A stretch of 43,745 bases of DNA from CAYGAM01 sp964347915 (GCA_964347915.1 CAYGAM010000006.1:1-43745); one strand, 5' to 3'; counted from the first letter of the stretch, positions 34,867 through 43,602 are shown. Program-made: numbers and translations. The notes: a model not told the origin generated them from the letters alone.

Positions 34867-35235
34867 CTAGGCGGAGGCTTTGAGGTCAGCTTTGCGTTTC
34901 AGATCTTTCATGTAAGCGCGCTGATGTTCATTGAGCCAATCGTTGTCGTTGGCAGCAGCTTTGAGGGCGGAGCGGCGTTCCAGCTCTGCCAGCATCTTTT
35001 TGTGGATTTTCAGTGATTTCCGGCAAAAGTCGGGATTGACATCCTCATCTATGAGTTCTTGGATCCCTGTGGCGTCCTCGGCAAATTTCTTTCTGACCTC
35101 TTGCATTGTCATCGGTTTGTCGGCTGTTTCTCTGATTTTTAAAACGTCGCCCAACGATCCAAATATGATCTTTTTTACACCTTCACGGGTGTCGATCACA
35201 TATGTCGGAAGATCGCCTTCGCCGCCTAGAGTCAT
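34867..35235 (-). CDS. Unrecognised 122-residue protein, partner of the ART-like gene
   Basis: It begins MTLGGEGDLPTYVIDTREGV and is rich in charged residues (Lys/Arg/Glu/Asp) with long helices in its second half. It starts 24 bases after the stop of the 388-residue gene, so it is co-transcribed. If the upstream gene is a toxin, this could be its antidote; if the region is viral, it could be a virion part. No family recognised. Confidence 0.55.
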   Translation of the reverse strand: MTLGGEGDLPTYVIDTREGVKKIIFGSLGDVLKIRETADKPMTMQEVRKKFAEDATGIQELIDEDVNPDFCRKSLKIHKKMLAELERRSALKAAANDNDWLNEHQRAYMKDLKRKADLKASA

Positions 35236-35258
35236 ACTTTGTGTTGTCGTAATTCAAT

Positions 35259-36425
35259 TTATAAATTGAGCCCTTTCGGGCGTTCATCGCCTTTGATGAT
35301 TACGATCTTGCCGTCCCAGCCGAGCCCCCGCACGTATTTTACCAGTTCCTTGGCATTCTTGGCATTCTTGTTCTGCATGATATAGACGACCTCCATTACA
35401 GCTCCGGTGTTGTCTGAGAGGCGCACCTCATGCTCTTTGATATGTCTGACTGCGCCGTATTTTGAGTTCTCAATGATATTGTCGTTGCCAAGTTTCAGCC
35501 CGAACAGCGGAATGTATTCCAGGGCAAATCCCTTTTTCTCGACATCTTTGAATTGTACCATGATTGGATTGTCTCTAAATTCCATTGCGGTGGTGCGAGA
35601 TACTGAACAATAGATTACGCCATGCTTGCCTTTGAAAAAATTGGGATTTGGTTGTAATCCATTTGCCATTAGATCTTCGAATTTATTCTCGTCCATGCTC
35701 CGATATGCCATGCGCGATCTTTCGTATGTTGTTTGCAGCTGCCTGTTGTACTCGTCAAGAGCTGCCATCAATTCTGGCTCAATCATGCGGACATATTCTT
35801 TTATTTCCTGTATTAGTTTGTCCTTGGCTTTCTTGCTGAGTTTTTTCTTGGTCGCAATTCCGTCCTCTGTTCTGAATAATTCGTACTTTGCAAATTTAGA
35901 TGCTTTGCTTAGAAGAGATCGTTCAACACGGTTAATTTCCAGCTCCATTGGTCTCCATCCCAGCTTATCACTGCCCGCTATTTTTGACGAGCTAAAATAA
36001 AGATAAGATACCGGGTCGCCTGTCTCATAGTAGCTGATATAACGTTCCAGCATGGCGCCTTTTTCCGGCGGCTCATGTTTGAAATCAAATGTGTCAATAT
36101 CCTTTTGTGATGGAATTTTATGGGATCTGCCGCGATTATTTTCCGTGCGGCGGCGGACTGCCTGCTCGCCGGCTTTTTCCGGATCCTCGCCTGGGCGGAT
36201 TGAATAGCGCCGGTTTTTTTCCATGGTGCGCCAATAATTGCCGCTCTGGTCTGACTTGTCTTTGAGGCTAGTCCGGAAGCACCTGGCGGCGAGTATTTTG
36301 AGATGAAGCGCGATTATGCTGAGCCTTCTTTTCAGCATTTTAACTGCTTCGCGAAGTTTCCCGGCATCATCAGAATCATAAGTCAATCGAACACGCTCCC
36401 AAATTGCCGTAAAAACCAGCCGCAA
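35259..36425 (-). CDS. Putative ADP-ribosyltransferase-fold protein
   Basis: The product has up to 388 residues. The C-terminal 150 residues fit the R-S-E pattern of ADP-ribosyltransferases: MAYRSMDENKFEDLMANGL (Arg242), then GVIYCSVSRTTAMEF (Ser274/Ser276), a beta-rich stretch and HIKEHEVRLSD with an E-x-E (Glu331, Glu333). The N-terminal 230 residues are helical and highly charged. ART domains of this type occur in secreted or toxin-antitoxin effectors and fused to phage head proteins; both fit this neighbourhood. The TTG at 36425 overlaps a short upstream frame; MEKNRRYSIRPGE (about 36221) is an alternative start. The function is inferred from motif spacing only. Confidence 0.5.
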   Translation of the reverse strand: MRLVFTAIWERVRLTYDSDDAGKLREAVKMLKRRLSIIALHLKILAARCFRTSLKDKSDQSGNYWRTMEKNRRYSIRPGEDPEKAGEQAVRRRTENNRGRSHKIPSQKDIDTFDFKHEPPEKGAMLERYISYYETGDPVSYLYFSSSKIAGSDKLGWRPMELEINRVERSLLSKASKFAKYELFRTEDGIATKKKLSKKAKDKLIQEIKEYVRMIEPELMAALDEYNRQLQTTYERSRMAYRSMDENKFEDLMANGLQPNPNFFKGKHGVIYCSVSRTTAMEFRDNPIMVQFKDVEKKGFALEYIPLFGLKLGNDNIIENSKYGAVRHIKEHEVRLSDNTGAVMEVVYIMQNKNAKNAKELVKYVRGLGWDGKIVIIKGDERPKGLNL

Positions 36426-36576
36426 ATTCGCCGAATAGCGCGGCGGGCAGCTTTGATTTCATGCACTCATGGGAATCTTTTTTGATTCGTCCACTGCCTT
36501 GCCTGCCATTGCGCATTTGCGAATGAATTGCGGCGCTGCTTTTGATGCTGCCTGTGAAAATATTTTCTGGAATCAT
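36376..36576 (-). CDS. Short leader protein of the ART-like operon
   Basis: The product has 66 residues: MIPENIFTGSIKSSAAIHSQ, then KKDSHECMKSKLPAAL. The ATG at 36576 lies about 27 bases after a clear TATA box, so it is probably the first codon of the transcript. The DSHECMKSKLP segment resembles a Cys-containing motif of provirus proteins, but this is weak. It overlaps the next frame by 50 bases; one of the two starts may be wrong. Confidence 0.4.
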   Translation of the reverse strand: MIPENIFTGSIKSSAAIHSQMRNGRQGSGRIKKDSHECMKSKLPAALFGEFAAGFYGNLGACSIDL

Positions 36577-36597
36577 ATAGTTTCTTTCTTGCCGTGT

Positions 36598-36607
36598 CGT
36601 ATAAATC
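36598..36607 (-). promoter_or_regulatory. TATA box of the ART-like operon
   Basis: GATTTATACG on the minus strand, centred about 27 bases before the ATG at 36576. Confidence 0.5.
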
Positions 36608-36941
36608 TTGCTTGCGATTGTTAGCGCCTCTATGAATCAGGACGATGCGCATGGGCGGCGTTGCCGCAGCGCTGGAACTGTTCCTGGGCGGCGCCAAGAC
36701 ATCACCGGGACGCACCATCATTTTTGGACAAGGCTTCGGCTCGCCAGGCCGGCATCCTCATGCGGCGCCTCAAAGCTCAGCGGCGTTCCGCAATGCATCA
36801 TGTTGCAGGCAAAAGCGCGCGCCTCATCCTGCGCTCATGCCGCTCTGGCGGCTGCGCCAAGTCCTACTTTGCAGCTCAAGGCATGCGCGGGCTGCGTCAG
36901 GCGCGTCATCCAATAATAAAAAACAAAAAAAAGCCGCGCGC
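36608..36941. other. Spacer between the ART-like operon and pstS
   Basis: G+C-rich, with open frames that lack protein-like features. The bases at 36905-36945 are A-rich just downstream of the pstS stop and could act as its terminator (T-rich on the coding strand). Nothing else seen. Confidence 0.4.
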
Positions 36942-38171
36942 TTATTCTATGCTGATTATTCCTTCCTGTATGAGGAACTGCAGCGCTGATGTGGGCGTAC
37001 TGTCGTCTATCTGGCCGTCGCCGTACAGTTTGAAGGCGCCTGCCACCCATTCAGGAATTTGCGGGCCTGCTGCAGCCGGAACATATTCCCACAGTGTGCC
37101 GCCCTCGTACCGAACCGTTCCGAGCCCCTCCTTGCCCAGGCCAATTACTTCGTCCGGAAGCGGAACAAATCCGAGCTCGCTGGCATACTGCTGTCCGTCT
37201 GTAATCATCCATACCAGCGCAAGAGCCTCGTCCCGGCTGTCCGTAACGTCAGCGACGTCTTCATGCACCAAAAGATACGTAAAAGTAGCAATTGGATAAG
37301 AATCTGCGCCCGGCGCATTCAGCAGGTTGACATCGTACCGCGCTTCATTGGGTTCAGGAAGAGACGCTTTTGCACGTTCGCCTGTGGCGCTTGCCGTAGT
37401 GTCAAGAGACGGATAGACAAAGCCCGACTTGTCGCCGTTCTCCACTACCGCGCTCTTGATCTCGTTCTGCACTGCATACGCTATTGATACGTATCCTATT
37501 GCGCCTTCGGTTGGGAGCAGTGTATTTGCAACGCCTTCATTGCCAGGCGATCCGCTGCCTGCGGGCCAGCCTACGCTCTTTCCGCTTCCTACACTCTCAT
37601 CCCATGATTCGCTTACGGAAGACAGCCATTGCGTGAATACTTTTGTTGTTCCAGAACCGTCAGACCTGTAGACTACGGCAATACTGCTTGACGGCAGATC
37701 GACGCCGGGGTTGTCGGCGGCAATTGCCGGATCATCCAATTTTGTGATCTTGCCTTCAAAGATGTCGGCAATCACATGTCCTTTCAGGTTCAGTCCGTCT
37801 GACACGCCGTCCAAATTGTACACAACATTTACTGCTCCTATTGTTTCAGGAATGTGTAGCGTGCTTGAGACCGCCTCTGTTTCAGCTACGGTCAGAGGCG
37901 CGTCTGTTCCAGCAAGGGATACCGTACCCTCAATGTGCCGCTTTACGCCTCCGCTGCTTCCGGTGGACTGATAATTCAGATTCAAGCTGTCGCTGATGCT
38001 GTTGATCTCTGCCAGCCGGCGGTCAATCAGCGGAAACGGAAACGAAGCTCCCGCGCCGTTGATTGTTACTGCTCCCTGAGGCTATTCCGGCCCCGTCTGA
38101 GCTTCAGCATGCATCAGAGGAATCACGGATGTCCGCATGACTGCAGTCCGCATTATCATTATTGTTTTCAT
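36942..38171 (-). pseudogene. pstS: Phosphate ABC transporter substrate-binding protein, interrupted by an amber codon
   Basis: The frame from the ATG at 38171 encodes a short N-terminus (MKTIMIMRTAVMRTSV...), then TAG at 38082-38084, then TINGAGASFPFPLIDRR, the start of mature PstS with the phosphate-binding GAGASF loop. It continues through LNYQSTGSSGGVKRHIEG, YRSDGSGTTKVFTQWL and GAIGYVSIAYAV to a normal C-terminus. Only the single TAG breaks a full-length gene of about 409 codons. A start after the stop at the TTG 37985 would lose the phosphate loop. No pstC, pstA or pstB is adjacent. Possibilities are recent inactivation, readthrough or a base-calling error. Confidence 0.85.
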
Positions 38172-38340
38172 TAATCGCATCAATGTCGCAGTTTATTTAC
38201 GCATTATAGAAATAGATTGCGTATCTGCGGAACGATCCATACTCTGTATAGAACGGCATTCCAGTACGGCAAAAGTTCTCAGGTCAGGCATGCGGACGCG
38301 GGCAGGCGCCAAAAGATCGACAGGCCGGCGCAGAATGCCG

Positions 38341-38451
38341 GCAACAGCTTGGTTTCTGGAGGTTTAGGAGTGAGTTTTGCTGCTTCGGAGGCGCCGCCCA
38401 GGCAAATTCGTGCCTGAAACCCGGAACAGCTTCCAGAGACCGATCTGTTGC
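38341..38451 (+). mobile_element. 111-bp miniature inverted-repeat element, copy 2
   Basis: The left end is GCAACAGCTTGGTTTCTGGA; the right end, inverted, is GCAACAGATCGGTCTCTGGA. The flanking octamers GAATGCCG and GGATGCAT match at 5 of 8 positions, as for a decayed duplication. The interior closely matches copy 3 (GAGGCGCC, GTGCCTGAAA, GGAACAGCTTCCAGAGACCG). The stretch 38172-38340 before it holds nothing I recognise. Confidence 0.85.
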
Positions 38452-38525
38452 GGATGCATTTTGACGGCGCTAAAGCCGCGCACCGGCCTGCAGGATGCAA
38501 ATGCGGGCAAAGCCGGCATCCAAAA

Positions 38526-39146
38526 CTATGCCGGACGATTTGAATTTTCTTCCATCCACTGCGGATTGCTTTTTCTGATTTCGCCTGTCGCCGTTTTCCT
38601 GCGAAACGCCTCCCTCGGCGTCTCGCCCTTGTTCATGTTAAGCGAAAAATGCAGCCGGCATTCGTTGTAATAGTCAACATAATCTCCAATGCTCGTAAAA
38701 TGTCCCAGTTCATCTTCCAGTGTCCTAAACCATCTCTTTAGCTTGGCTGTTGTCTGCGAATGCTGCGGCCTGGAGTTTATTGATTCGATTTTATTGTCCT
38801 GCAGTATCTCATTAAAGAATTCGATCTCTTCATGCGGCATTTTGGACAGAAAGCATTTGCTCTTGCCGGACAGTATTGCAGCGGGCTTGCCGAATCTCTT
38901 TATTGTCAAGTTCAATGCCACTGCTGCATTGTAAGACGAAGCTTCCTGGAACAAAAACGCTCCCGTCACGCATCTTGACGCGTCGTCAAGCAAGGCAATC
39001 ACTGTTTCTCCTTTTATGCCTGGATTTGTCATCTCGTGCAGATCAGCATGCCACAATGCGTTGGAATACTTGCGCTCTGCCCGCACCCACTTGCGCTTTT
39101 GCGTATGGGCAAGCTTGCTGCTGTCCGGCTGCTTTTCGCGGTTCAC
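38526..39146 (-). CDS. Truncated IS481-like transposase without a complete catalytic triad
   Basis: The product has 206 residues, an rve integrase core without the N-terminal DNA-binding domains. The first Asp is kept (LWHADLHEM, Asp35). The position of the second Asp reads AILSGKSKCF (Gly94) where the intact copy in this window has VLTDRGTQF. The third acid is lysine (TTAKLKRWFRTL, Lys137) where the intact copy has TNGKLERFH. The frame is still open over the whole core, which is odd for a dead gene. GTG start at 39146; the frame is open further upstream. It may be a relic or a co-opted DNA-binding protein. Confidence 0.8.
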   Translation of the reverse strand: MNREKQPDSSKLAHTQKRKWVRAERKYSNALWHADLHEMTNPGIKGETVIALLDDASRCVTGAFLFQEASSYNAAVALNLTIKRFGKPAAILSGKSKCFLSKMPHEEIEFFNEILQDNKIESINSRPQHSQTTAKLKRWFRTLEDELGHFTSIGDYVDYYNECRLHFSLNMNKGETPREAFRRKTATGEIRKSNPQWMEENSNRPA

Positions 39147-39263
39147 AATTTTGCGTCTTGCATCTTTTAGATAAATTATTGCGCGCGCATTTCTGCCGCC
39201 GTCCTTGCAGCCGGGCCCGGCAGGCTGCGCGCGTACCTGTTCTATGGCAAGCGCAAAAGCCGG

Positions 39264-39280
39264 ATGCGCCTTTGGCGCAT
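39264..39280. repeat. Perfect 7-bp hairpin ATGCGCC-TTT-GGCGCAT
   Basis: It lies in the 300-bp spacer between the truncated transposase start and the prefoldin gene. The spacer has no gene. Possible roles are a terminator or a trace of the former element. Confidence 0.45.
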
Positions 39281-39414
39281 AGTGCGATTTTCAGAGCGCG
39301 TTTCCGGCGTCATACTGAGCCTACCATTCCGTACTGCGATTTGCGCTTTGAGTGCACATTGCAAACCGCACTTGGATGCTTTTTCGCGCAGCGCAAAAAT
39401 ATCGCAATAGACAA

Positions 39415-39426
39415 GATATAATAAAA
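39415..39426 (+). promoter_or_regulatory. TATA box of the prefoldin beta gene
   Basis: GATATAATAAAA, centred about 27 bases before the ATG at 39447. Confidence 0.55.
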
Positions 39427-39446
39427 CGGGGCGCATCTATACTGCT

Positions 39447-39821
39447 ATGTCTGGACAACAGATACCTCCGTGGCTGCGCGACCAGCTTGTGCAGCTTAGG
39501 CAGTCGCAGGAAAACCTCCAGGCGATTCAGACTCAAAAACAGAGCCTTGAGATGGAGCGCCTTAACGTAGGCAAGGCTCTTGAGGAGCTTGGCAAGGCGC
39601 AGGATGATGACGCCGTTTACAAGCAGGCTGGAAGCATTCTGATACGCTCTGCAAAGCAGACGCTGACGGAAGATCTTGAGGAGAAGAACGTGCTGGCAAA
39701 AACGCGCCTTGACGTACTGACAAAGCAGGAAGACAGGCTCAAGGAGGCGCTCAAGGAACAGGAGGACAAGATAAGCAACGCGATGAAGGGCCCAGGAGCC
39801 GCCAGCCCGCCGCCAAACTAG
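39447..39821 (+). CDS. pfdB: Prefoldin beta subunit
   Basis: The protein has 124 residues, two long coiled-coil helices around a short beta hairpin (DDDAVYKQAGSILIRSAKQT). The heptad-rich ends LRDQLVQLRQSQENLQAIQT and LTKQEDRLKEALKEQEDKIS fit the beta subunit of the hexameric holdase that passes proteins to the thermosome. The start is ATG after a TATA box. The xpf gene follows 38 bases later. Confidence 0.93.
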   Translation: MSGQQIPPWLRDQLVQLRQSQENLQAIQTQKQSLEMERLNVGKALEELGKAQDDDAVYKQAGSILIRSAKQTLTEDLEEKNVLAKTRLDVLTKQEDRLKEALKEQEDKISNAMKGPGAASPPPN

Positions 39822-39858
39822 CGCTTGGCGTAAATATTCTGCATTTGTGTGAACAGTA

Positions 39859-40545
39859 ATGGCCGGACTCAAGGATCTGCGCATTGTAGCGGACGAGAGA
39901 GAGAAGAAGAGCAGGATTCCGCAGCTGTTGCAGAAAGCGGGGCTGGATGTTGAGACAAGGATGCTGCCGATAGGGGACTATATCGTGGGACCGGAGACAG
40001 TCATTGAGCGCAAAAGCGTCTCTGATTTCGTATCGTCAATATTTGACGGCCGGCTGTACGACCAGTGCGCCAGGCTGCAGGAGCACTACCAGAGCCCTGT
40101 CCTGATAATGGAAGGCAACGCAGACGAGATAGACATTCTTGTGGACAATCCGATGATATTCTACAGGGCGGCGTCCCAGGTGTCGCTTGACTTTAAAATT
40201 CCGATAATTCCCACTCCGAACGCGCTTCATACTGCCAAGCTGCTGACGATGCTCTGCAAAAAACGCGAGCAGGCGCGGGGGCCGCTCTTAAAGAAGATAA
40301 AAAAGTCTGCAAACCTGCAGCATCAGCAGCTGTCAACCATAGGCAGCCTGCCTGGCGTTGGCGAAAAGCTTGCAGTGCGCATGCTGGAAAGATTTCAGAC
40401 GCCGCTGGGCGTGTTTAATGCAACGATATCTGATCTTGCAAAAGTGGAAGGGCTCGGCGAGGCCAGGGCAAGAAAGATCAAGAACATGCTGCAAAAGCGG
40501 GCTTTAGGCTCGCCGGATGCGGGGCAAAAGAGGCTGAGCGAGTAG
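39859..40545 (+). CDS. xpf: XPF/ERCC4-type structure-specific nuclease (short form)
   Basis: The protein has 228 residues, a nuclease plus helix-hairpin-helix without the helicase, as in crenarchaea and thaumarchaea. The catalytic signature is LPIGDYIVG ... VIERKSVSDFVSSIFDGRL (ERK). Tandem HhH motifs are at the C-terminus: IGSLPGVGEKLAVRMLERF and LAKVEGLGEARARKI. It cleaves branched and flap DNA, usually with PCNA; no clear PCNA-binding box is seen at the C-terminus. Confidence 0.94.
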   Translation: MAGLKDLRIVADEREKKSRIPQLLQKAGLDVETRMLPIGDYIVGPETVIERKSVSDFVSSIFDGRLYDQCARLQEHYQSPVLIMEGNADEIDILVDNPMIFYRAASQVSLDFKIPIIPTPNALHTAKLLTMLCKKREQARGPLLKKIKKSANLQHQQLSTIGSLPGVGEKLAVRMLERFQTPLGVFNATISDLAKVEGLGEARARKIKNMLQKRALGSPDAGQKRLSE

Positions 40546-40766
40546 GCTGAGGAGGCAAATCCGCAGCCTGGGAGCGGCGACGCTGCCGGCTGGCAGCGCA
40601 AGGCAATCATCTCATGTAAAATGCGCCTGGAACTATTATCCCTGCCGCAGGCAGCATCTTGGGAGCATGCGCATGACTTTTGCTTCTGCTTGATCAGCGC
40701 GCCCTGGCCGGCCGATGCATCATGGCTTGGGGGGCATATCATGCTTGAATCTGGAGCAAAACCCAT

Positions 40767-40780
40767 ACTTAAAATAAAAA
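40767..40780 (+). promoter_or_regulatory. TATA-like box of the rhodanese gene
   Basis: ACTTAAAATAAAAA, centred about 25 bases before the GTG start at 40799. The spacer 40546-40766 has no gene. Confidence 0.45.
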
Positions 40781-40798
40781 CAAGGCAGCTTTAGCATT

Positions 40799-41554
40799 GT
40801 GCTCAAATCGTACAAGTGGATTGAGGGAAACATGCACAGGTACGACGTAGTGATACTTGATTCCCGTCCCAGGACTGCGTATCTTTACGGACACATGCAG
40901 CGCTCGCAGCCGCTGGCAATAGACCGCATCGTGCAGCTTGACCGGTACGGATCAAACCTGGCTCCCGGCGCTGCGGATGCTGCCAAAGTCTTTGGCGGGC
41001 TTGGCATCGACGAGACCAAGACTGTTGTGATAGTTGGAGACTATATGGATCCGTCGCCGGCGCGCATATTCTGGACGCTCCGGTATTTCGGGCATGCAGA
41101 GACGTATCTGGCGCAGGAGAGCTTTGGCCAAATGCTGCAGATGGGAATGGATACCACAAAAAGCATTCCCAGAATTGAACCGGCATCATTTGTTCCAAGG
41201 CAAAACGAGAGCATTAGAGCATACCATTCTGAGATACGCAATGACACAGAGCAGGTGCTGCTTGACGCCCGAAGCCCGCAGGAGTTTATGGCGGGACATT
41301 TGCCGGGAGCCATGCTGCTTCCGTTTACGTCCGGAGTGGGAACGGACGGCAGAATGTTCCAGGCCAGCCGCGATCTGGAACGCCTCTTCTCATCGGAAGA
41401 CATTCCAAAAGACAAGGAGACAGTATGCTACTGCATGCACGGACACCGCGCGTCCAGCCTGTACTGCCAGCTGAAGATTGCAGGATATGCCAATGTCCGG
41501 CTGTACGACGGCTCCTTTGTAGAATGGTACGGCAGAAGGCTACCTCTTGAGTAG
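40799..41554 (+). CDS. Two-domain rhodanese-like sulfurtransferase
   Basis: The protein has 251 residues with two rhodanese folds: an N-terminal inactive half (YDVVILDSRPRTAYLYGHMQ) and a C-terminal half with VLLDARSPQEFMAGHLPGAM and the active loop VCYCMHGHRASSLYCQL. The loop cysteine in CMHGHR can carry a persulfide. The acceptor is not predictable (thiosulfate, mercaptopyruvate or a tRNA-thiolation partner). GTG start. It converges with nob1 and overlaps it by 15 bases. Confidence 0.9.
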   Translation: MLKSYKWIEGNMHRYDVVILDSRPRTAYLYGHMQRSQPLAIDRIVQLDRYGSNLAPGAADAAKVFGGLGIDETKTVVIVGDYMDPSPARIFWTLRYFGHAETYLAQESFGQMLQMGMDTTKSIPRIEPASFVPRQNESIRAYHSEIRNDTEQVLLDARSPQEFMAGHLPGAMLLPFTSGVGTDGRMFQASRDLERLFSSEDIPKDKETVCYCMHGHRASSLYCQLKIAGYANVRLYDGSFVEWYGRRLPLE

Positions 41555-42028
41555 CTTGCGCCTTAGGGCGTTTCCGCACAGCGGACACTCTGGCTCATTT
41601 TTGAAGCTTTGGCGGCATCCTGCACAATACTGCACCCACCTGCCGACAGTACGGATTCCGCCAGTCATTATCGGAGAAACTTCCACATGCATGCTCTTTG
41701 CCACGTTTGATACGGCAAAGTCGTCCGTTATCACCTGGCTTTTTTTCTCAAGGCAGAGAGCCAGTATTGATATGTCCTGCTTTGAGAGGCTGCCATAGTC
41801 TCCCGTCTCCTTTGCCTTTGCCACTGTGCGGTCCGTTGATTCTTTGCCTGCCGACTCTATTCTGAGGCGGCCCGTCTGGATTAGTATGTCCAGCGCGTCC
41901 TGATCCTTTTTGATGTGCCGCACTTCGTCAAAGACATCCGGCGTTGTCACAAACCTCTCCTGGGACATGAACGGCAGCCCCGCATAAAACGCGCTTGCGT
42001 CAAGAACCCTGTAGCTGCCTGCCATCAT
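41540..42028 (-). CDS. nob1: Endonuclease Nob1 (PIN domain and zinc ribbon)
   Basis: The protein has 162 residues. The PIN domain has the acidic residues in VLDASAFYAG, FDEVRHI, SKQDISILALCL and ITDDFAVSNVA. The C-terminal zinc ribbon is CAGCRQSFKNEPECPLCG. Nob1 cuts the 3' end of pre-16S rRNA and works with the Dim2-like KH protein and Rio1 found at 15-16 kb. A second ATG one codon later is possible. Confidence 0.94.
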   Translation of the reverse strand: MMAGSYRVLDASAFYAGLPFMSQERFVTTPDVFDEVRHIKKDQDALDILIQTGRLRIESAGKESTDRTVAKAKETGDYGSLSKQDISILALCLEKKSQVITDDFAVSNVAKSMHVEVSPIMTGGIRTVGRWVQYCAGCRQSFKNEPECPLCGNALRRKLLKR

Positions 42029-42118
42029 TCATGCATCTTTGCTTGTACTGGCTGCCTGCAAATATCCTGCCGCTTTTGCGCAGCCTGATCTGTTCTTGCT
42101 CCTGCGTTATCCGGTATC

Positions 42119-42934
42119 CTAAAAGCCAAGCTTGCTCATCTGCCGCAGTCCGCGCTTTTTCAGCCGCACAAATATTGCCGGCTTTTTGTACCGCTTGATT
42201 TCTATGGGCTCGTCGAATCCGGCAGACTTTACAACCTGGGCGTCCATTACTACGCTGCAGTCGTGAGAGCAGCGTATCTCTATCTTTTCGTCGGGTACGA
42301 CGATAGACTCCAGCCTGTATACGGGAGCGACGGGGGTTATGATCAGCACGTCCAAGCTCTCATGCAGGATGGGTCCGCCAAGCGAGAACGAATGCCCTGT
42401 TGAGCCGCTGGGAGTTGAAACTATGACGCCGTCCATTTTCTGCTTTACATAGTCGTCCTGAAATTTTATCTCAATCTCTGCCGTTTTAGTGAGGTTTTTC
42501 CGCTGAATGTAGATCTCGTTCAGGGCGGGTACAAGCTCCTGTCCGCCGCAGCTTGCGGCAACGCGCATTCTTTTTTCAAGTATGATTCTGTCCGCGCGAA
42601 TCTGCCTTACGGCGGCATCAAATTCGTTCAGGGTAATCTCTGAAAGTATTCCGCGGTTTCCTCCGACGTTTATCGTCAGAATGGGGGTGGCATCGTCCAG
42701 GTTTCTGAACGCCCGCAGCGTGGTGCCGTCGCCGCCGAGAGTTACCGCCATGTCCAGCTTTGCTCCGCGCATGTCCGATATGCTGTCCATGCTTTCTGCG
42801 CCACTTACTGACACGGGCGATATCGTATAGACTTGGACCTTTCTTCGCATGAATTTTTTGGCAATCGCGGCAGCCGCATCCTCAGACTCCTTGGAGCCGA
42901 ATTTGCTGATTATTGCAACCCTGTCTAGCTTCAA
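42119..42934 (-). CDS. nadK: NAD kinase
   Basis: The protein has 271 residues. The GGDGT motif is present (MAVTLGGDGTTLRAF). ILTINVGGNRGILSE, ALNEIYIQRKN and VSTPSGSTGHSFSLGGPILH are the conserved substrate loops. It phosphorylates NAD to NADP with ATP or polyphosphate. It starts with TTG at 42934, about 29 bases after a TTAAAAGTTA box (42960-42969). Confidence 0.94.
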   Translation of the reverse strand: MKLDRVAIISKFGSKESEDAAAAIAKKFMRRKVQVYTISPVSVSGAESMDSISDMRGAKLDMAVTLGGDGTTLRAFRNLDDATPILTINVGGNRGILSEITLNEFDAAVRQIRADRIILEKRMRVAASCGGQELVPALNEIYIQRKNLTKTAEIEIKFQDDYVKQKMDGVIVSTPSGSTGHSFSLGGPILHESLDVLIITPVAPVYRLESIVVPDEKIEIRCSHDCSVVMDAQVVKSAGFDEPIEIKRYKKPAIFVRLKKRGLRQMSKLGF

Positions 42935-43130
42935 TCGTCACTCGTGCCTTCTTGTTTGCTTAAAAGTTATGCGCAAATCTCAGCCAAGCGAAGCGCGCTC
43001 TGGCCAGGCAAGCCTGCCGCAAAGGATTATTTTGGACTCGGGACAAATCTCCTTTCCTGATTCCGATCCGTGATGCATTCCGCTTGACTGAAACGGCGCA
43101 GCGCACGCGGCCGGCATTCTGGGAAAATTC

Positions 43131-43241
43131 GCGGCAGCTCGGCTTCTGGAAGCTTAGGCGGGAGTATTGCTGCCTCAGAGGCGCCTCCCGGGCAGATTAG
43201 TGCCTGAAATTCGGAACAGCTTCCAGAGACCGAGCTGCTGC
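43131..43241 (+). mobile_element. 111-bp miniature inverted-repeat element, copy 3
   Basis: The left end is GCGGCAGCTCGGCTTCTGGA; the right end, inverted, is GCAGCAGCTCGGTCTCTGGA. The flanking octamers GAAAATTC and GAACACTC agree at 6 of 8 positions. It has the same length and orientation as copy 2. It lies just upstream of a gene-free stretch (43245-43570). Confidence 0.85.
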
Positions 43242-43244
43242 GAA

Positions 43245-43570
43245 CACTCGCCATGAATGCTCCACTGCGGCAACGGCGCTCCGCGCAGGCGCTCCGGCAG
43301 CAGCTTTTTCTTCTGGCTTTACGCCAACGCATTAGATCCGCGTTCCGTCAAGCCGAATCAATTCATCCTGAAACAATCAGGCACGGCATGCCGGTTGCGG
43401 CCACTGTGATCTTTCTGGCCTGCATGGCTGGCGCTATTCTCGACTAATTCCTTGGACTGTTTTTTGCTGCGGGATGCGGCCGATACTTTCAACTGATTGG
43501 CAGCAAAGCGGGCGGCTTTTCTGACCGTCAAGCACAAAATCCGTACCCGCGCCCCAAAATCTGCCTAAAT
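43245..43570. other. Gene-free stretch
   Basis: A 64-codon frame exists at 43253-43447 but has no start signal, TATA box or recognisable protein. Nothing else supported. Confidence 0.4.
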
Positions 43571-43602
43571 ATTACTTAAATATGCCAATAATGCCGTGTA
43601 CA

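Noticed and set aside
36661..37299. Plus-strand frame of 212 codons
   Set aside because: It overlaps pstS in antisense, is Ser/Ala/Pro-rich without domains, and its composition follows from the opposite strand.
43253..43447. 64-codon frame with a hydrophobic C-terminus
   Set aside because: No promoter, no conserved residues; it begins immediately beside a miniature element and looks like chance.
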